A stretch of 64,000 nucleotides of DNA from a bacterium (GTDB taxonomy: Bacteria > Actinomycetota > Acidimicrobiia > Acidimicrobiales > Bin134), in contig JAPOVT010000028.1 in NCBI GenBank assembly GCA_026708015.1, positions 1-64,000 of the forward strand, read 5' to 3'. Shown here piece by piece: positions 25,739-35,572 of the stretch. The notes under the pieces were generated by a model. That model was not told the origin of the DNA, made no database searches, and saw only the letters and a list, made by a program, of their open reading frames with translations. A program made the translations under genes and the position numbers. How positions within the stretch are numbered: position 1 is the stretch's first letter; every line of letters begins with the position of its first letter.

Positions 25739-25957
25739 ATGGATGTCACCACAACTGTCATGCTGAGCGTTTACGGGGCAAGCATTGTCAGCGTCGTCGG
25801 CTTCTATATGCGACGCATCGAGCAGCGCATCGACAAGCTTGAGTCCTACTTGGCAAGTGTCATCGAGCGCTACGACAACAAATTCGAGCGGACCGACGAC
25901 AGGCTGCACAACCACGGGGAGCGGATTTCCACCCTTGAGGGTCGCAGCCTCGACTAA
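25739..25957 (+). CDS. small membrane protein with coiled coil
   Basis: 72 residues from ATG 25739. One transmembrane helix (about 5-23) followed by a charged heptad-like helix (R-R-I-E-Q-R-I-D-K-L-E-S-Y-L) to the end. No family recognised. Its 3' end overlaps the stop of priA on the other strand by 4 nt. A protein of similar design is encoded at 60940-61161. Confidence 0.55.
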   Translation: MDVTTTVMLSVYGASIVSVVGFYMRRIEQRIDKLESYLASVIERYDNKFERTDDRLHNHGERISTLEGRSLD

Positions 25958-27666
25958 ATCGCTCTGATGGGGTCGACGTCGATACGGAGTCGGCCGCTGG
26001 GGCGCTCCACTGAGGCGAGGGCGTCGCAGAGGGTGTCGTAGTCAGGGGCCCGCAGGAAAAACTGCCCACTGGGGGCGGGGGCGATCTGAACTCCCAACGG
26101 CGTGCCGAGACGCGCCATATACTCACCGGCCTCCGGCCCGGACACCACCGCGATGGCCCCGTAGGGAGGCAGGACTAGCTCCTGGCGACGATCTCGCTCA
26201 GCGCGGGCCAACCGCGACGGATCAGCCCGGAGCGCCGCGGTTACCACGGGATCGTCGGGCAGGCGGGTTTGCAGCACGATCTTGCCGCCAGCGTCACGGG
26301 GACCGGTGATCCGGGCCGCTCGGGCAATGAGGGCCAACGCCTGCTCCCGGGCCCGGAATCGGGGAGCCAGCAGCTCCTGGTCCAATTCCAAGAATGCCAC
26401 CGTGTCGAACGGTCGGCCCAAGTGCAGCACCGCCTCGGTGCCCACCACCACCCGGGCGGTGGGCGGGCCGTCATAGCCGCTGCCGGTGGCCTCGGCCACC
26501 GGGGTGCGAATCAGGGCCTCGATCTCCTCGCGAACCCGCTTCACCCCGGCCCGGAGGTTGCGCATCTTGGTGCTGCCGCACTCGGCGCACGCCAGGGGGC
26601 GAACATGATCACCCGCCCGACACCGCAACTGCTTGTCCTCGGTCTGGCGCATGGATGCGCCGCACTCAGTGCATACGGCGAGTTCGCCGCACAGGTGGCA
26701 GGCCAGCAGCAGCGCCCGGCCCCGGCGGTTCAGCACGCAGGCCACCCGACCTCCGTCTCGCAGGTCCCGCACCAGCTCCGGGGAGTACAGGCCGGCGCGA
26801 CCAGGGTCTTCACTGCGGCGGTCCACCACAACCACCTGCGGCCAGCTGTCCCGCTCGGTGCCCCGAGAAGGGCGCATCACCAGCCGAGACCGCAGCGCCT
26901 CCAAGGAGGGCACCGGCGACAGCAGCACGCAGGGCACGCCCGCCCGCCGGGCCCGCTCGACGGCCACGTCCCGGCCGCTCCACGTGGGCGCCGAATCCGA
27001 GCGGTACGACTCGTCGTGCTCGTCTACCACCAGCACTGCGGCCAGTTCAGGGGCCGGCGCCCACGCCGCCGACACCGTGCCCACCACGGTGGCCCCCGCC
27101 GCGGCCGCGGCCCAGCCATCGGGGTATCGCACCGCCCACACCCCTTCCCGTGCTAACCGCCTGGCCAGATCATCAGCCCGGTCGTGGTCAGGCGCCAAGA
27201 TCAGCGCCTGGCCTCGGGACGCGGCGGCAAGGGCGATAGGCAAAGGATCGTCGGAGGGCCCCTGGCGCAGGGTGCGGCCCTCTCCCTCAAAGAGATCGGC
27301 GTAGTCTCCCGAGGGCACCAACCGGGAACGCGACGGCCGGGGCAACCCAGCCACCACTCGGGGAGGCGAGGCAGTCCGCAGGAAGTGGGCCCGGCGTCCG
27401 GCCCAGCGCCACGCCGCCCACTCGCTCAGATCTATCAGCTCCCGTCCAGGCCCCAAGCTGCTGAGCTTGGCCAGCGGGGTGAGCTCCACCTCTTCGGGAG
27501 CCTCCACGCCCACCTCGGTGATCCAGCCCCCCACCCGGCGGCCGTGCAGCACCACCCGCACCATGGCCCCCAGCCCGAACCGGGGATCGTCGGTCCAGCC
27601 TTCGGGGACCGTGTAGGTGAACTCGCGATCTATGGCTAAGACGTCGGTCAGAACCCGAACGTTCAA
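25954..27666 (-). CDS. priA: PriA-like primosomal protein without a Walker A motif
   Basis: 570 residues from TTG 27666 (overlap with metK excludes longer starts). N-terminal 3'-DNA-binding domain (V-R-V-L-x-D-V; D-R-x-F-T-Y-x-V-P), a degenerate helicase core lacking GxGKT where the P-loop should be (Q-G-P-S-D-D-P-L-P), D-E-H-D in place of DEEH, and intact zinc-binding cysteines (C-H-L-C, C-T-E-C, C-R, C-A-E-C). E. coli PriA has about 730 residues. Actinobacterial PriA proteins are known to lack helicase motifs; this one follows that pattern and should load the replisome without unwinding. Confidence 0.87.
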   Translation of the reverse strand: MNVRVLTDVLAIDREFTYTVPEGWTDDPRFGLGAMVRVVLHGRRVGGWITEVGVEAPEEVELTPLAKLSSLGPGRELIDLSEWAAWRWAGRRAHFLRTASPPRVVAGLPRPSRSRLVPSGDYADLFEGEGRTLRQGPSDDPLPIALAAASRGQALILAPDHDRADDLARRLAREGVWAVRYPDGWAAAAAGATVVGTVSAAWAPAPELAAVLVVDEHDESYRSDSAPTWSGRDVAVERARRAGVPCVLLSPVPSLEALRSRLVMRPSRGTERDSWPQVVVVDRRSEDPGRAGLYSPELVRDLRDGGRVACVLNRRGRALLLACHLCGELAVCTECGASMRQTEDKQLRCRAGDHVRPLACAECGSTKMRNLRAGVKRVREEIEALIRTPVAEATGSGYDGPPTARVVVGTEAVLHLGRPFDTVAFLELDQELLAPRFRAREQALALIARAARITGPRDAGGKIVLQTRLPDDPVVTAALRADPSRLARAERDRRQELVLPPYGAIAVVSGPEAGEYMARLGTPLGVQIAPAPSGQFFLRAPDYDTLCDALASVERPSGRLRIDVDPIRAI

Positions 27667-27679
27667 AAGGCCAAGACTG

Positions 27680-28855
27680 CTAGAGACCCAGGGCGGAGCG
27701 GAGGTCGTCCACCCGATCGGTGCGCTCCCAGGTGAAGATGCTCTCGGGACTGCGTCCGAAGTGGCCGTACGCCGCCGTGTTCCGGTAGATCGGCCGCAGC
27801 AGCTCCAAATCCCGGATGATGGCCGCAGGGCGCAAATCGAAGATTTCATTCACTTGGTGGCTGATCTTGGCCGGGTCCACCCTCTCAGTGCCAAAGCTCT
27901 CCACCATCACCGACATCGGGCGGGCGATGCCGATGGCATACGACACCTGCACTTCGCAGCGGGATGCGGCGCCAGAGGCCACCACATTCTTGGCCACCCA
28001 GCGGGCCGCATACGCGGCCGAGCGGTCCACCTTGCTGGGGTCTTTGCCCGAGAAGGCGCCCCCGCCGTGGCGGGCCATGCCCCCGTAGGTGTCGACAATG
28101 ATCTTGCGCCCAGTCAGGCCGGCGTCGGCCACCGGTCCACCCCTCACGAACTTCCCGGTGGGATTGACCAGCACGTCGTAGTCGTCGTCGCGGAACTGCT
28201 CGGGAACCACGGGGTCGATCACCTGCTCTTTGAGGTCGTCCTTCATCTCGTTGAGATCGGTTCCGTCGCGGTGGTGGGCCGAAATCAGTACGGCACTCAG
28301 CCCAACCGCCCGGGTTCCCTCGTACTCGAACGTCACCTGGCTCTTGCCGTCGGGCCTCAGGTAGGGCACACACCCCGACCGTCGGACCTCGGTCAGGCGC
28401 TCCACCATACGGTGGGCGATGTGGATGGGCAGCGGCATCAGCTCGGGGGTCTCATCGCAGGCAAAGCCGAACATCATTCCCTGGTCGCCGGCCCCCTGCT
28501 CCAGCGGATCGAGCCGGTCCACACCCTGGGCAATGTCGGGAGACTGATCATCGATGGACACCATCACCCCGCAGGTGTTGCCGTCGAAGCCGTAGTCCTC
28601 TCGGTCATACCCGATCCCGGTGATGGTGTCGCGCACCACCCGGGGAATGTCGATATACCCGTCGGTGGAGATCTCTCCGGCCACCACCACCAGTCCAGTG
28701 GTGACCAAAGTCTCACACGCCACCCGGCTGCCGATGTCCACGGCTAGCAGGGCATCTAGCACTCCGTCGGATATCTGATCGGCGATCTTGTCAGGATGGC
28801 CGCCGGTGACCGACTCAGACGTGAAGCGGTGTCGGCCATTTGACCCTTGGCTCAT
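27680..28855 (-). CDS. metK: S-adenosylmethionine synthase
   Basis: 391 residues with [20 protein letters not shown] (ATP and metal site near the N-terminus), [12 protein letters not shown] (GxGDQG) and [16 protein letters not shown] (P-loop-like), all family signatures. Makes AdoMet from methionine and ATP. Its start overlaps the coaBC stop in an ATGA junction, and no SAM riboswitch fits here. Confidence 0.97.
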   Translation of the reverse strand: MSQGSNGRHRFTSESVTGGHPDKIADQISDGVLDALLAVDIGSRVACETLVTTGLVVVAGEISTDGYIDIPRVVRDTITGIGYDREDYGFDGNTCGVMVSIDDQSPDIAQGVDRLDPLEQGAGDQGMMFGFACDETPELMPLPIHIAHRMVERLTEVRRSGCVPYLRPDGKSQVTFEYEGTRAVGLSAVLISAHHRDGTDLNEMKDDLKEQVIDPVVPEQFRDDDYDVLVNPTGKFVRGGPVADAGLTGRKIIVDTYGGMARHGGGAFSGKDPSKVDRSAAYAARWVAKNVVASGAASRCEVQVSYAIGIARPMSVMVESFGTERVDPAKISHQVNEIFDLRPAAIIRDLELLRPIYRNTAAYGHFGRSPESIFTWERTDRVDDLRSALGL

Positions 28856-30093
28856 TGATTCTCCTCACGGGCTTCAGCCCGGTCTTCCATCACCAAGTCG
28901 AGGATGGCTCGAGCCACTTGGCGTTTGGAGCGCAGTCCGACCGGCCGGACTCGGCCATCGGAAGCTAGCACCAGCACCTCGTTGGTGTCGTAGGCAAAGC
29001 CGGCGTTCTCGGCCGCCACATCGTTAGCCACGATGTAGTCGGCCCCCTTGCCGTTCAACTTTGCGGCGGCGTTGTCGGCCACATCGCAGGTCTCAGCGGC
29101 GAATCCCACCAGGATCTGACCCTCGGGCTTGGACGCCCCCAGCGCGGCCAAGATGTCGGGGGTGGGCTCCAACTCGATGGCCGGAACCCCGTCGCGCTTT
29201 TTGAGCTTCACCCCGGCCGGGCCGACCGGGCGGAAATCGGCCACCGCCGCCGCCATGATCACCACATCGGCCGCCGCCGCCGCCGACTCGGTGGCCTCGG
29301 CCATCTCCTCTGCGGTGTCGACTCTCACCACCGTGACCCCTGGCAACACGGTCGCCTCCGGAGAGCCGGGGCGGTCCACGGTGGAGACGACGGTCACCTC
29401 GGCCCCCCGACCGGCCGCCTCGTCGGCAAAGGCATAGCCCTGCTTGCCCGAGGAGTGGTTTCCGATATAGCGCACCGGGTCGATGGGCTCTCGGGTGCCC
29501 CCCGCGGTGACCACCACCGAAAGGCCGGCCATGTCTTGGCGCTCGCTGCCGGCGCCGACTGCCTGGATCACTGCGGCCACGATGTCTTCCGGGGAGCTCA
29601 AGCGTCCGGCACCCTCGTCGCCTCCCGCCAGGCGGCCCGATTCCGGCCCCACGATGTGAACAGCCCGCTCGACCAGGGTGGCGATGTTGTCGGCCACCGC
29701 GGGGTGCTCCCACATCTCGGTGTGCATCGCCGGGCAGATCACCACCGGGGCCCGAGTGGCTATGAGAGTGGCGGTCAGCAGGTCGGAGCTGATGCCGGCG
29801 GCGTAGGCGCCGATAACCCGGGCGGTGGCCGGCGCCACCACCACGCAGTCGGCAGTCTGGCCCAGCGTGGTGTGGGGAATGGGGTCGTCCTCGTCGAAAA
29901 GACTCATCTGGCTGCGCTCAGAGGCCAATGCATCAAAGGTGGCCCGGCCCACAAACCGGGTGGCGCCCTTGGTCAAGACCGGGACGACATGGGCACCGGC
30001 GTCCACCAGCCGACGGCAAACCTCAACCGCCTTGTACGCCGCGATCCCCCCGCTCACGCCGAGCACGATGCGCTTGCCGGCGAGCGATTTCAT
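28852..30093 (-). CDS. coaBC: bifunctional phosphopantothenoylcysteine decarboxylase / synthetase
   Basis: 413 residues. CoaC flavodoxin-like half (1-190) with [10 protein letters not shown] and P-A-M-H-T-E-M-W; CoaB half (200-405) with G-N-H-S-S-G-K-Q-G and K-K-R-D (the nucleotide site). In CoaC the classic P-A-M-N motif reads P-A-M-H and the Cys loop (L-A-C-G) reads L-A-G-G; from memory mycobacterial CoaBC shows a similar variant, so this is probably lineage-typical. Two steps of coenzyme A synthesis. Confidence 0.94.
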   Translation of the reverse strand: MKSLAGKRIVLGVSGGIAAYKAVEVCRRLVDAGAHVVPVLTKGATRFVGRATFDALASERSQMSLFDEDDPIPHTTLGQTADCVVVAPATARVIGAYAAGISSDLLTATLIATRAPVVICPAMHTEMWEHPAVADNIATLVERAVHIVGPESGRLAGGDEGAGRLSSPEDIVAAVIQAVGAGSERQDMAGLSVVVTAGGTREPIDPVRYIGNHSSGKQGYAFADEAAGRGAEVTVVSTVDRPGSPEATVLPGVTVVRVDTAEEMAEATESAAAAADVVIMAAAVADFRPVGPAGVKLKKRDGVPAIELEPTPDILAALGASKPEGQILVGFAAETCDVADNAAAKLNGKGADYIVANDVAAENAGFAYDTNEVLVLASDGRVRPVGLRSKRQVARAILDLVMEDRAEAREENQ

Positions 30094-30100
30094 GGTTTTG

Positions 30101-30466
30101 TCAGGACGCTGAGTCCAGATCGGCCTCGTCTGGACCAGCGTCGTCCGGGTCGGCTTGTTCCAGGCCAGCCTCGCCGGTTGGGATCATGGCATCGGCCAGA
30201 AGCTCCTCTTCGGTGACCTCGGGAGGATCGGTGGCGATGATCTTGTCGGAGGCGATCTCCTCGAAGGCAATGGACAGGGGCTTGCGCGACATCGTCAGCA
30301 CCTGGGGCGGAACCATCGCGCCCAAACCCTCGCCCAGCTGGCCGAAATAGGAGTTGATCTGACAGGCCCGCAGCGCTCCCAGTGTCACCAAACGGAACTT
30401 GGAGTCGGTGCGCCCCAAGAGCTCCTCAATGGTCGGATACATCATGGTGTCGTGCTGTTCAGACAT
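30101..30466 (-). CDS. rpoZ: RNA polymerase omega subunit
   Basis: 121 residues. The conserved omega core is residues about 10-80: P-T-I-E-E-L-L, S-K-F-R-L-V-T-L-G-A-L-R-A-C-Q-I-N, and K-P-L-S-I-A-F-E-E-I. An acidic tail of about 35 residues (Asp/Glu/Ala-rich) is added. Located between gmk and coaBC, the usual actinobacterial position. Confidence 0.92.
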   Translation of the reverse strand: MSEQHDTMMYPTIEELLGRTDSKFRLVTLGALRACQINSYFGQLGEGLGAMVPPQVLTMSRKPLSIAFEEIASDKIIATDPPEVTEEELLADAMIPTGEAGLEQADPDDAGPDEADLDSAS

Positions 30467-30560
30467 CAGTACGGGCCTTTTCTTGCGTGCCTTCTATTGA
30501 GTGCAGCCTTCTTCCCAAAAGTCTGGGGAGAGCGGGCTAATGATATCAGGACAGGGTGAC

Positions 30561-31094
30561 TTATTCGGCATTGTCCAAGCGGGCTTCTTCGATCAGAGCG
30601 CCGATGGCGGCCACCGCCTCGTCAAGGCTGTCGTTGACGACGTGGATCGCGTTGAGCTCGTAAGCCCGGATTCGCTCAGAGTCGGCCAGAGCCAGCCGTT
30701 TGGCGATATGGCTCTCGGAATCGCCCCGGCCTCGCAGACGGGATTCCTGCTCTGCCGCCGATGGTGCTTCGACGAAGATGCACAGAGCCTCGGGATGGCT
30801 CTCCCTTACTTGGACTGCCCCTTGGACATCGATCTCCAACAGAACGTCGCAGCCTGCCGGAGGATCGGGTTGCGGCGTTCCGTAGAGGTTTCCGGCGATC
30901 TCTGCCCATTCCACGAAGCCGTCTTCGGCGATCTTGGCCCGGAACTCGGACTCTTCGGCGAACACATAGGCAGTTTCCGGCTCACCTGGTCGACGCACAC
31001 GCGTCGTCCACGAGCGACTGAGCCATAATTTGGGGTCCGCGGCCACTAAAGCAGCCGCGATCGTCCCCTTGCCGACCCCGCCGGGGCCGGACAA
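30561..31094 (-). CDS. gmk: guanylate kinase, true start unclear
   Basis: 177 residues from TTG 31094. P-loop [10 protein letters not shown], then S-R-S-W-T-T-R-x-R-R-P-G-E (GMP site), G-N-L-Y-G-T-P and [11 protein letters not shown] (family motif). From TTG the protein would begin at M-S-G-P-G, missing the first beta strand (expected L-I-I-V-L before S-G-P). The frame is open upstream and does encode H-P-L-I-I-V-L, but contains no ATG, GTG or other TTG there; possible starts include CTG 31130 or an ATC codon at 31100 or 31103. Coupled to mihF, whose stop is at 31118. Confidence 0.9.
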   Translation of the reverse strand: MSGPGGVGKGTIAAALVAADPKLWLSRSWTTRVRRPGEPETAYVFAEESEFRAKIAEDGFVEWAEIAGNLYGTPQPDPPAGCDVLLEIDVQGAVQVRESHPEALCIFVEAPSAAEQESRLRGRGDSESHIAKRLALADSERIRAYELNAIHVVNDSLDEAVAAIGALIEEARLDNAE

Positions 31095-31117
31095 AACGAT
31101 GATGAGGGGATGATCTA

Positions 31118-31435
31118 CTAGTCGCCGCAGCGTGCGAGCAGCGAGGCCCGCTGCTGATCGCCCAGCCCGCGGATGCGACGGCTGTCGGCAATGCCGATCT
31201 CGTCCATCATCTTGCGGGCCCGAACCTTGCCCATGCCTGGAAGGGACTCCAAGACGGCGAGCACTTTGGTTCCGGCGATTACCTCATCGGTTTCAGCGTC
31301 TTCCAGCAGTTGGGAGAGCGTGATCGTCCTCATCTTGAGCTTGTGCTTGACGTCGGCTCGCCTGCGGCGCACCTCGCCAGCCTTGGCCAACGCTGCCTGG
31401 CGCTGTTCTGCTGTCAGTTGTGGGGGTCCTGCCAT
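31118..31435 (-). CDS. mihF: mycobacterial-type integration host factor
   Basis: 105 residues from ATG 31435. [16 protein letters not shown] near the N-terminus and the S13-like helix-two-turn-helix [21 protein letters not shown] are diagnostic of actinobacterial IHF, which binds DNA non-specifically and organises the nucleoid. Its conserved place is upstream of gmk-rpoZ, as here. Confidence 0.93.
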   Translation of the reverse strand: MAGPPQLTAEQRQAALAKAGEVRRRRADVKHKLKMRTITLSQLLEDAETDEVIAGTKVLAVLESLPGMGKVRARKMMDEIGIADSRRIRGLGDQQRASLLARCGD

Positions 31436-31491
31436 TACACCATTGTAGTTTAGGCTGCAAGTCATGTTGGGGATTTGGAGCCTGAGACCGT

Positions 31492-34400
31492 TCAGCCAGC
31501 CAGCGGAATGCGTAGCACCCAGCCCGCCTCGATGCGATCTGAGTTGGTGAAGAGCCCTCCTCCGACCTGTCGGCGCCCCATATTCGCAGCCTCAATCCGC
31601 GTCCAGTAGCCGGCATCGCCATACGCCTTCTGTGAAATGGCGCCGAGGCTGTCTCCTGGCTGCACAACGTAGGAGACATACCGGGCGCCGACCGCAGCGC
31701 TGGCGCGAGGCACGGAGATTGGGTTGGGGATGTTCAGGACCCACCCGTACCGGATCGAATCTGAACTGGTGAACATATAGCCGTCGTTCTGGCGGCGTCC
31801 CCGGTTGGCATCGAAGATGCGCTGCCACTGCGCAGCGTCCCCGTAGGAGGCTTGGGCGATTGCCTCCAGCGTGTCGCCGGGCTTGACGCTATAGGTGAGG
31901 AAATAATGCGCTTCGGAGTCAGCAGACGCTTCCTCACCGGTGTCGTCAGAACCGCCGTCTGCTGCAATCCCACCACTATTTGCGGAGTCGGATGCCTTAT
32001 CGTCTTTTGAAGCCCCCACCAGCTCTCGGTTGACATGGCCCTGCGGCTGGTTGCCCTGTCCGCTTGACCCCGTTAATAGGATGCTCGCTTCTCCCTGCGA
32101 TTCAATATCCAGCACCGAACCCCGGACGAAGCTCCGCTCGTCGATGCCCACCCGCAGTGGGATATCGCGGTCGGATACACCGGTGTGGCGAGATGTGACC
32201 CTTATCAGCGCACCTTCGCTGCGGCTGGGCAGGTCAACGATCAGCTGAGAGGGATCTTGGCCCAGCGGCTCCCACTGGTCGTCTCCGAGCAGCTGGCAGT
32301 CGATCTCGTAGTCGGCGCCGGGGCTCGACTGGCTCTCTACGTCAAGGAAGAGCCTGATGTTGATCGAAATCGGGGTTTCGACAGACACCGTGAATTCAGC
32401 CGATTCGCCCATCGCAATCGATTGAGCCGACTCTTGTTCCACGTTCACTTCCACCGGGGGAAGCTGGACCGGGAACCATGCGTCGGAGGAGATGGTAGGA
32501 ATGCCGGCGAAAGAGGGGCTCTGCCCGCTGCCCGCGCCCGGGTTGTTGCCCGCGCCCGGGTTGTTGCCCGCGCCCGGGTTGTTGCCCGGTTTGACAGTCT
32601 TCGGCACCGCGGTGTCGTTGTCGGCGATTGTGGCGGTCACGGTCTGGCCGCCGAGCGCGTTGTACTTGGCGTCAGACGACGACACCGCATGGGTGATGGC
32701 CGCCGACCGGCTGTCGCCGGGGTTGTCCACGTCGTCGTCCACCGCCGACACCGTCACCGTCTGCGCCGTCGACCAATCAGACGGCCGGAACACCAGCGTG
32801 AGCGACGCCCCCGCCGTCCCCCCCTTCTTGCTCACCTTCGCCGCCGACGGCGACCCCGACGCCACCGCCACCGACACATCATGAGTCGGCTCGGAGTCCA
32901 GAACCACCGTGTAGGCATCAGTCCCCGACGGCTCCGACACCGCCGTCGACCCGCCCGACTGCGAAATCGACACCCCCGCAGTGTCATCGTCGGCCACCGT
33001 GACCGTCGTCTTCGCCGCCGACCCCAGGTCATAGGCCGCCCCGTCAACCAAAGTCAGCACAATCGTCTCAGAGCCCTCATCCACCGAATCGTCGAGAACC
33101 GCAACCGGAATGCTCACCGCAGACGCCCCCTTGGACACCGCCACACTCCCCGGCAAAGCCGTGAAATCGCTCCCCGACCCCGCCGAGCCGCCCACCGTGT
33201 AAGACACCGAGAACCCCGCCGGCGCCACCGGAGACAACCCCACCGACACACTCACACCCCGACTCCCCGAAGCCTCACCCCCCGAATAAACAGCCGAACC
33301 AAACCCCACCACCGGCACAACCACCGGCACCGCGGTGTCGTTGTCGGCGATTGTGGCGGTCACGGTCTGGCCGCCGAGCGCGTTGTACTTGGCGTCAGAC
33401 GACGACACCGCATGGGTGATGGCCGCCGACCGGCTGTCGCCGGGGTTGTCCACGTCGTCGTCCACCGCCGACACCGTCACCGTCTGCGCCGTCGACCAAT
33501 CAGACGGCCGGAACACCAGCGTGAGCGACGCCCCCGCCGTCCCCCCCTTCTTGCTCACCTTCGCCGCCGACGGCGACCCCGACGCCACCGCCACCGACAC
33601 ATCATGAGTCGGCTCGGAGTCCAGAACCACCGTGTAGGCATCAGTCCCCGACGGCTCCGACACCGCCGTCGACCCGCCCGACTGCGAAATCGACACCCCC
33701 GCAGTGTCATCGTCGGCCACCGTGACCGTCGTCTTCGCCGCCGACCCCAGGTCATAGGCCGCCCCGTCAACCAAAGTCAGCACAATCGTCTCAGAGCCCT
33801 CATCCACCGAATCGTCGAGAACCGCAACCGGAATGCTCACCGCAGACGCCCCCTTGGACACCGCCACACTCCCCGGCAAAGCCGTGAAATCGCTCCCCGA
33901 CCCCGCCGAGCCGCCCACCGTGTAAGACACCGAGAACCCCGCCGGCGCCACCGGAGACAACCCCACCGACACACTCACACCCCGACTCCCCGAAGCCTCA
34001 CCCCCCGAATAAACAGCCGAACCAAACCCCACCACCGGCACAACCACCGGCACCTCAACCGCAGTGTCCTTGCTCTTGCGCGTTTTGTCGCGCACGTCGG
34101 TTGTCGCCCTGCTCGGATCGCCAACGGTATAACCGACCTTGTCGCCAGCCAGGACGTCCAGGCTCACCTCCACATGGCCCATAGACCTATCGAGGTTGAT
34201 GCCGTTGCAGAGGCTGACGAGCAATTTGAAGTTCTCGTCGTCGAGGTCTGAAGGCTGCGTGCTGTCATACAAACCAGGCGTCTCCGCACCCGATGGCTGA
34301 CACGGATAGCGCTTGTCATTACCATCTCTGTTTGAGACACGTTGGGTGAACACCAGCTCTCGGGTTGGGATACTGACCTTCTTGGAAGTCTCACCGGATC

Positions 34401-34698
34401 TGACAGTGATGGACTGAAGATTGTCGCTGTTTATGGAAGTCGCGCTGAACGAATTGTTGACGTAGTACTTGACATAGATGTCCTGTGTCGGGGCCGGACT
34501 GATGGTGAGGGTGAATGACGCAGACTCCCGTTCGTAAACCCGGGATTGATCGGCGGTCACCGTGACCACCGGCTTTGTCTGGGCGGCTGCGGACGACGGC
34601 GCCAAAGCAACGAGAGACCCCGATACAAGCGCCAGCGCAGCCACAGCCAGCGCAGCTCGTATGCTCAACCCAGCAGAAAGGCAGAAAGAACGAATCAC
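31492..34698 (-). CDS. secreted Calx-beta repeat protein with C-terminal LysM domains
   Basis: About 1068 residues from GTG 34698 (a longer frame starts at 34758). Signal peptide with an Ala/Leu-rich core ending A-L-A-P-S-S-A-A-A-Q. Then a Calx-beta-like domain, followed by two identical 241-residue blocks, each a Calx-beta domain (S-Y-T-V-G-G-S-A; D-D-S-V-D-E-G-S-E-T-I-V-L-T-L; V-A-D-D-D) plus a related domain. A spacer with three N-N-P-G-A-G repeats leads to a beta-rich region and two LysM domains (Y-S-V-K-P-G-D-T-L-E-A-I-A and Y-V-V-Q-P-G-D-S-L-G-A-I-S). LysM binds peptidoglycan, Calx-beta domains bind Ca2+, so it should be wall-attached. Lies between mihF and pyrF, an interruption of the usual pyr-mihF-gmk order. 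Confidence 0.85.
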   Translation of the reverse strand: MIRSFCLSAGLSIRAALAVAALALVSGSLVALAPSSAAAQTKPVVTVTADQSRVYERESASFTLTISPAPTQDIYVKYYVNNSFSATSINSDNLQSITVRSGETSKKVSIPTRELVFTQRVSNRDGNDKRYPCQPSGAETPGLYDSTQPSDLDDENFKLLVSLCNGINLDRSMGHVEVSLDVLAGDKVGYTVGDPSRATTDVRDKTRKSKDTAVEVPVVVPVVGFGSAVYSGGEASGSRGVSVSVGLSPVAPAGFSVSYTVGGSAGSGSDFTALPGSVAVSKGASAVSIPVAVLDDSVDEGSETIVLTLVDGAAYDLGSAAKTTVTVADDDTAGVSISQSGGSTAVSEPSGTDAYTVVLDSEPTHDVSVAVASGSPSAAKVSKKGGTAGASLTLVFRPSDWSTAQTVTVSAVDDDVDNPGDSRSAAITHAVSSSDAKYNALGGQTVTATIADNDTAVPVVVPVVGFGSAVYSGGEASGSRGVSVSVGLSPVAPAGFSVSYTVGGSAGSGSDFTALPGSVAVSKGASAVSIPVAVLDDSVDEGSETIVLTLVDGAAYDLGSAAKTTVTVADDDTAGVSISQSGGSTAVSEPSGTDAYTVVLDSEPTHDVSVAVASGSPSAAKVSKKGGTAGASLTLVFRPSDWSTAQTVTVSAVDDDVDNPGDSRSAAITHAVSSSDAKYNALGGQTVTATIADNDTAVPKTVKPGNNPGAGNNPGAGNNPGAGSGQSPSFAGIPTISSDAWFPVQLPPVEVNVEQESAQSIAMGESAEFTVSVETPISINIRLFLDVESQSSPGADYEIDCQLLGDDQWEPLGQDPSQLIVDLPSRSEGALIRVTSRHTGVSDRDIPLRVGIDERSFVRGSVLDIESQGEASILLTGSSGQGNQPQGHVNRELVGASKDDKASDSANSGGIAADGGSDDTGEEASADSEAHYFLTYSVKPGDTLEAIAQASYGDAAQWQRIFDANRGRRQNDGYMFTSSDSIRYGWVLNIPNPISVPRASAAVGARYVSYVVQPGDSLGAISQKAYGDAGYWTRIEAANMGRRQVGGGLFTNSDRIEAGWVLRIPLAG
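32531..32584. repeat. three 18-bp tandem repeats encoding a Gly/Pro/Asn linker
   Basis: The unit CCCGCGCCCGGGTTGTTG occurs three times in a row. On the coding (minus) strand it gives N-N-P-G-A-G repeats, a flexible linker between the Calx-beta blocks and the following domains. Copy number is likely to vary by slippage. Confidence 0.9.
32602..34047. repeat. 723-bp perfect-looking tandem duplication
   Basis: Bases 32602-33324 and 33325-34047 are two head-to-tail copies of 723 bp (241 codons) inside the Calx-beta gene; the two protein copies are identical and the bases matched wherever I compared them. The identity at silent sites means a very recent duplication or gene conversion. An assembly artefact is also possible. 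Confidence 0.92.
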
Positions 34699-34840
34699 GG
34701 CGAAGAACCTTGTGTATGAGCGCAAAAGCGCAGGATAAGAAGCCCTAGCTCCGCTCAAGAACGCTAAGCGGGCTCCGCCGTGGCGAACACGGTAGCCGCC
34801 AAGCGCTCAGTTCGTCAATGTCGGCTCGTGGATGCCCCGC

Positions 34841-35572
34841 CTATGGCCGAGTGGGCCTGATGCTGTCGGCAACCTGCTTGGCCCTGTCGGCCATGGCCGT
34901 CAAAGCCCCGTCTTGCTGGCTTGAGCCCCTGTCAAGCGCTTGAACCTCGGCAGTCACGGTCCGGCCGACCACCAGGATGGAGGCCCCAGCGGCGATAGCG
35001 GCCTCAGGGGTGGCCACGGAGGCCTGATCGTTGTGGCTTGAGCCGGGGAGGCGGATGCCGGGCACCACCCGCTTCAGCTCGGGCGCCACTTCCTTGACCA
35101 CTCCGATGTCGGCCGCCGAGCAGATCACACCGCCACAGCCGGCGTCGCGGGCCAGTGCCGCCCGCTCTTCGAGCACCGCCCGGGATCGGTCGGCATCGCT
35201 GGTGAGGATGGTGACACCCAGCACTTGGGCGGCGCCGTCGCTGCCCTCGGCCAGGCCCTGCACTCCAGCCCGCAGCATGTCGGCCCCGCCGACGGTGTGG
35301 ACGGTGAGCCAGCGGACCCCGGTTCGGCCCAACTCGGCCGCGGCCCTCTCCACCGTGGCGGGGATGTCGTGCAGCTTGAGGTCGGCGAACACCTCAAAGC
35401 CCCGTTCGATCATGGCGGTGATCGCGGTGGGGCCAGCGGTGGCGAACAGCTCGAATCCGACTTTGGCCACCCCCATCGATGGGTACACGGCATCGGCCAT
35501 CAAACAAGCCAGATTCAGATCGTCCACGTCCAGGGCGATGGCCAACCGGGGATCGCGCGTCGTTTCACTCAT
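34841..35572 (-). CDS. pyrF: orotidine-5'-phosphate decarboxylase
   Basis: 243 residues. F-A-D-L-K-L-H-D-I-P (about 62-71) is the catalytic D-x-K-x-x-D motif; G-V-A-K-V-G-F-E-L-F carries the upstream Lys, and the C-terminal half has V-V-G-R-T-V (phosphate site). Final step to UMP. Last gene of the pyr operon; its start overlaps the pyrD end by 8 nt. Confidence 0.95.
   Translation of the reverse strand: MSETTRDPRLAIALDVDDLNLACLMADAVYPSMGVAKVGFELFATAGPTAITAMIERGFEVFADLKLHDIPATVERAAAELGRTGVRWLTVHTVGGADMLRAGVQGLAEGSDGAAQVLGVTILTSDADRSRAVLEERAALARDAGCGGVICSAADIGVVKEVAPELKRVVPGIRLPGSSHNDQASVATPEAAIAAGASILVVGRTVTAEVQALDRGSSQQDGALTAMADRAKQVADSIRPTRP

Noticed and set aside
32531..34047. Possible CRISPR or satellite array
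   Set aside because: The repeats are in-frame coding duplications without spacers of repeat-spacer regularity.
32185..34251. 688-residue plus-strand open frame
   Set aside because: Antisense to the Calx-beta gene; extremely His/Arg-rich and duplicated only because the real gene is. A shadow of GC-skewed codons.
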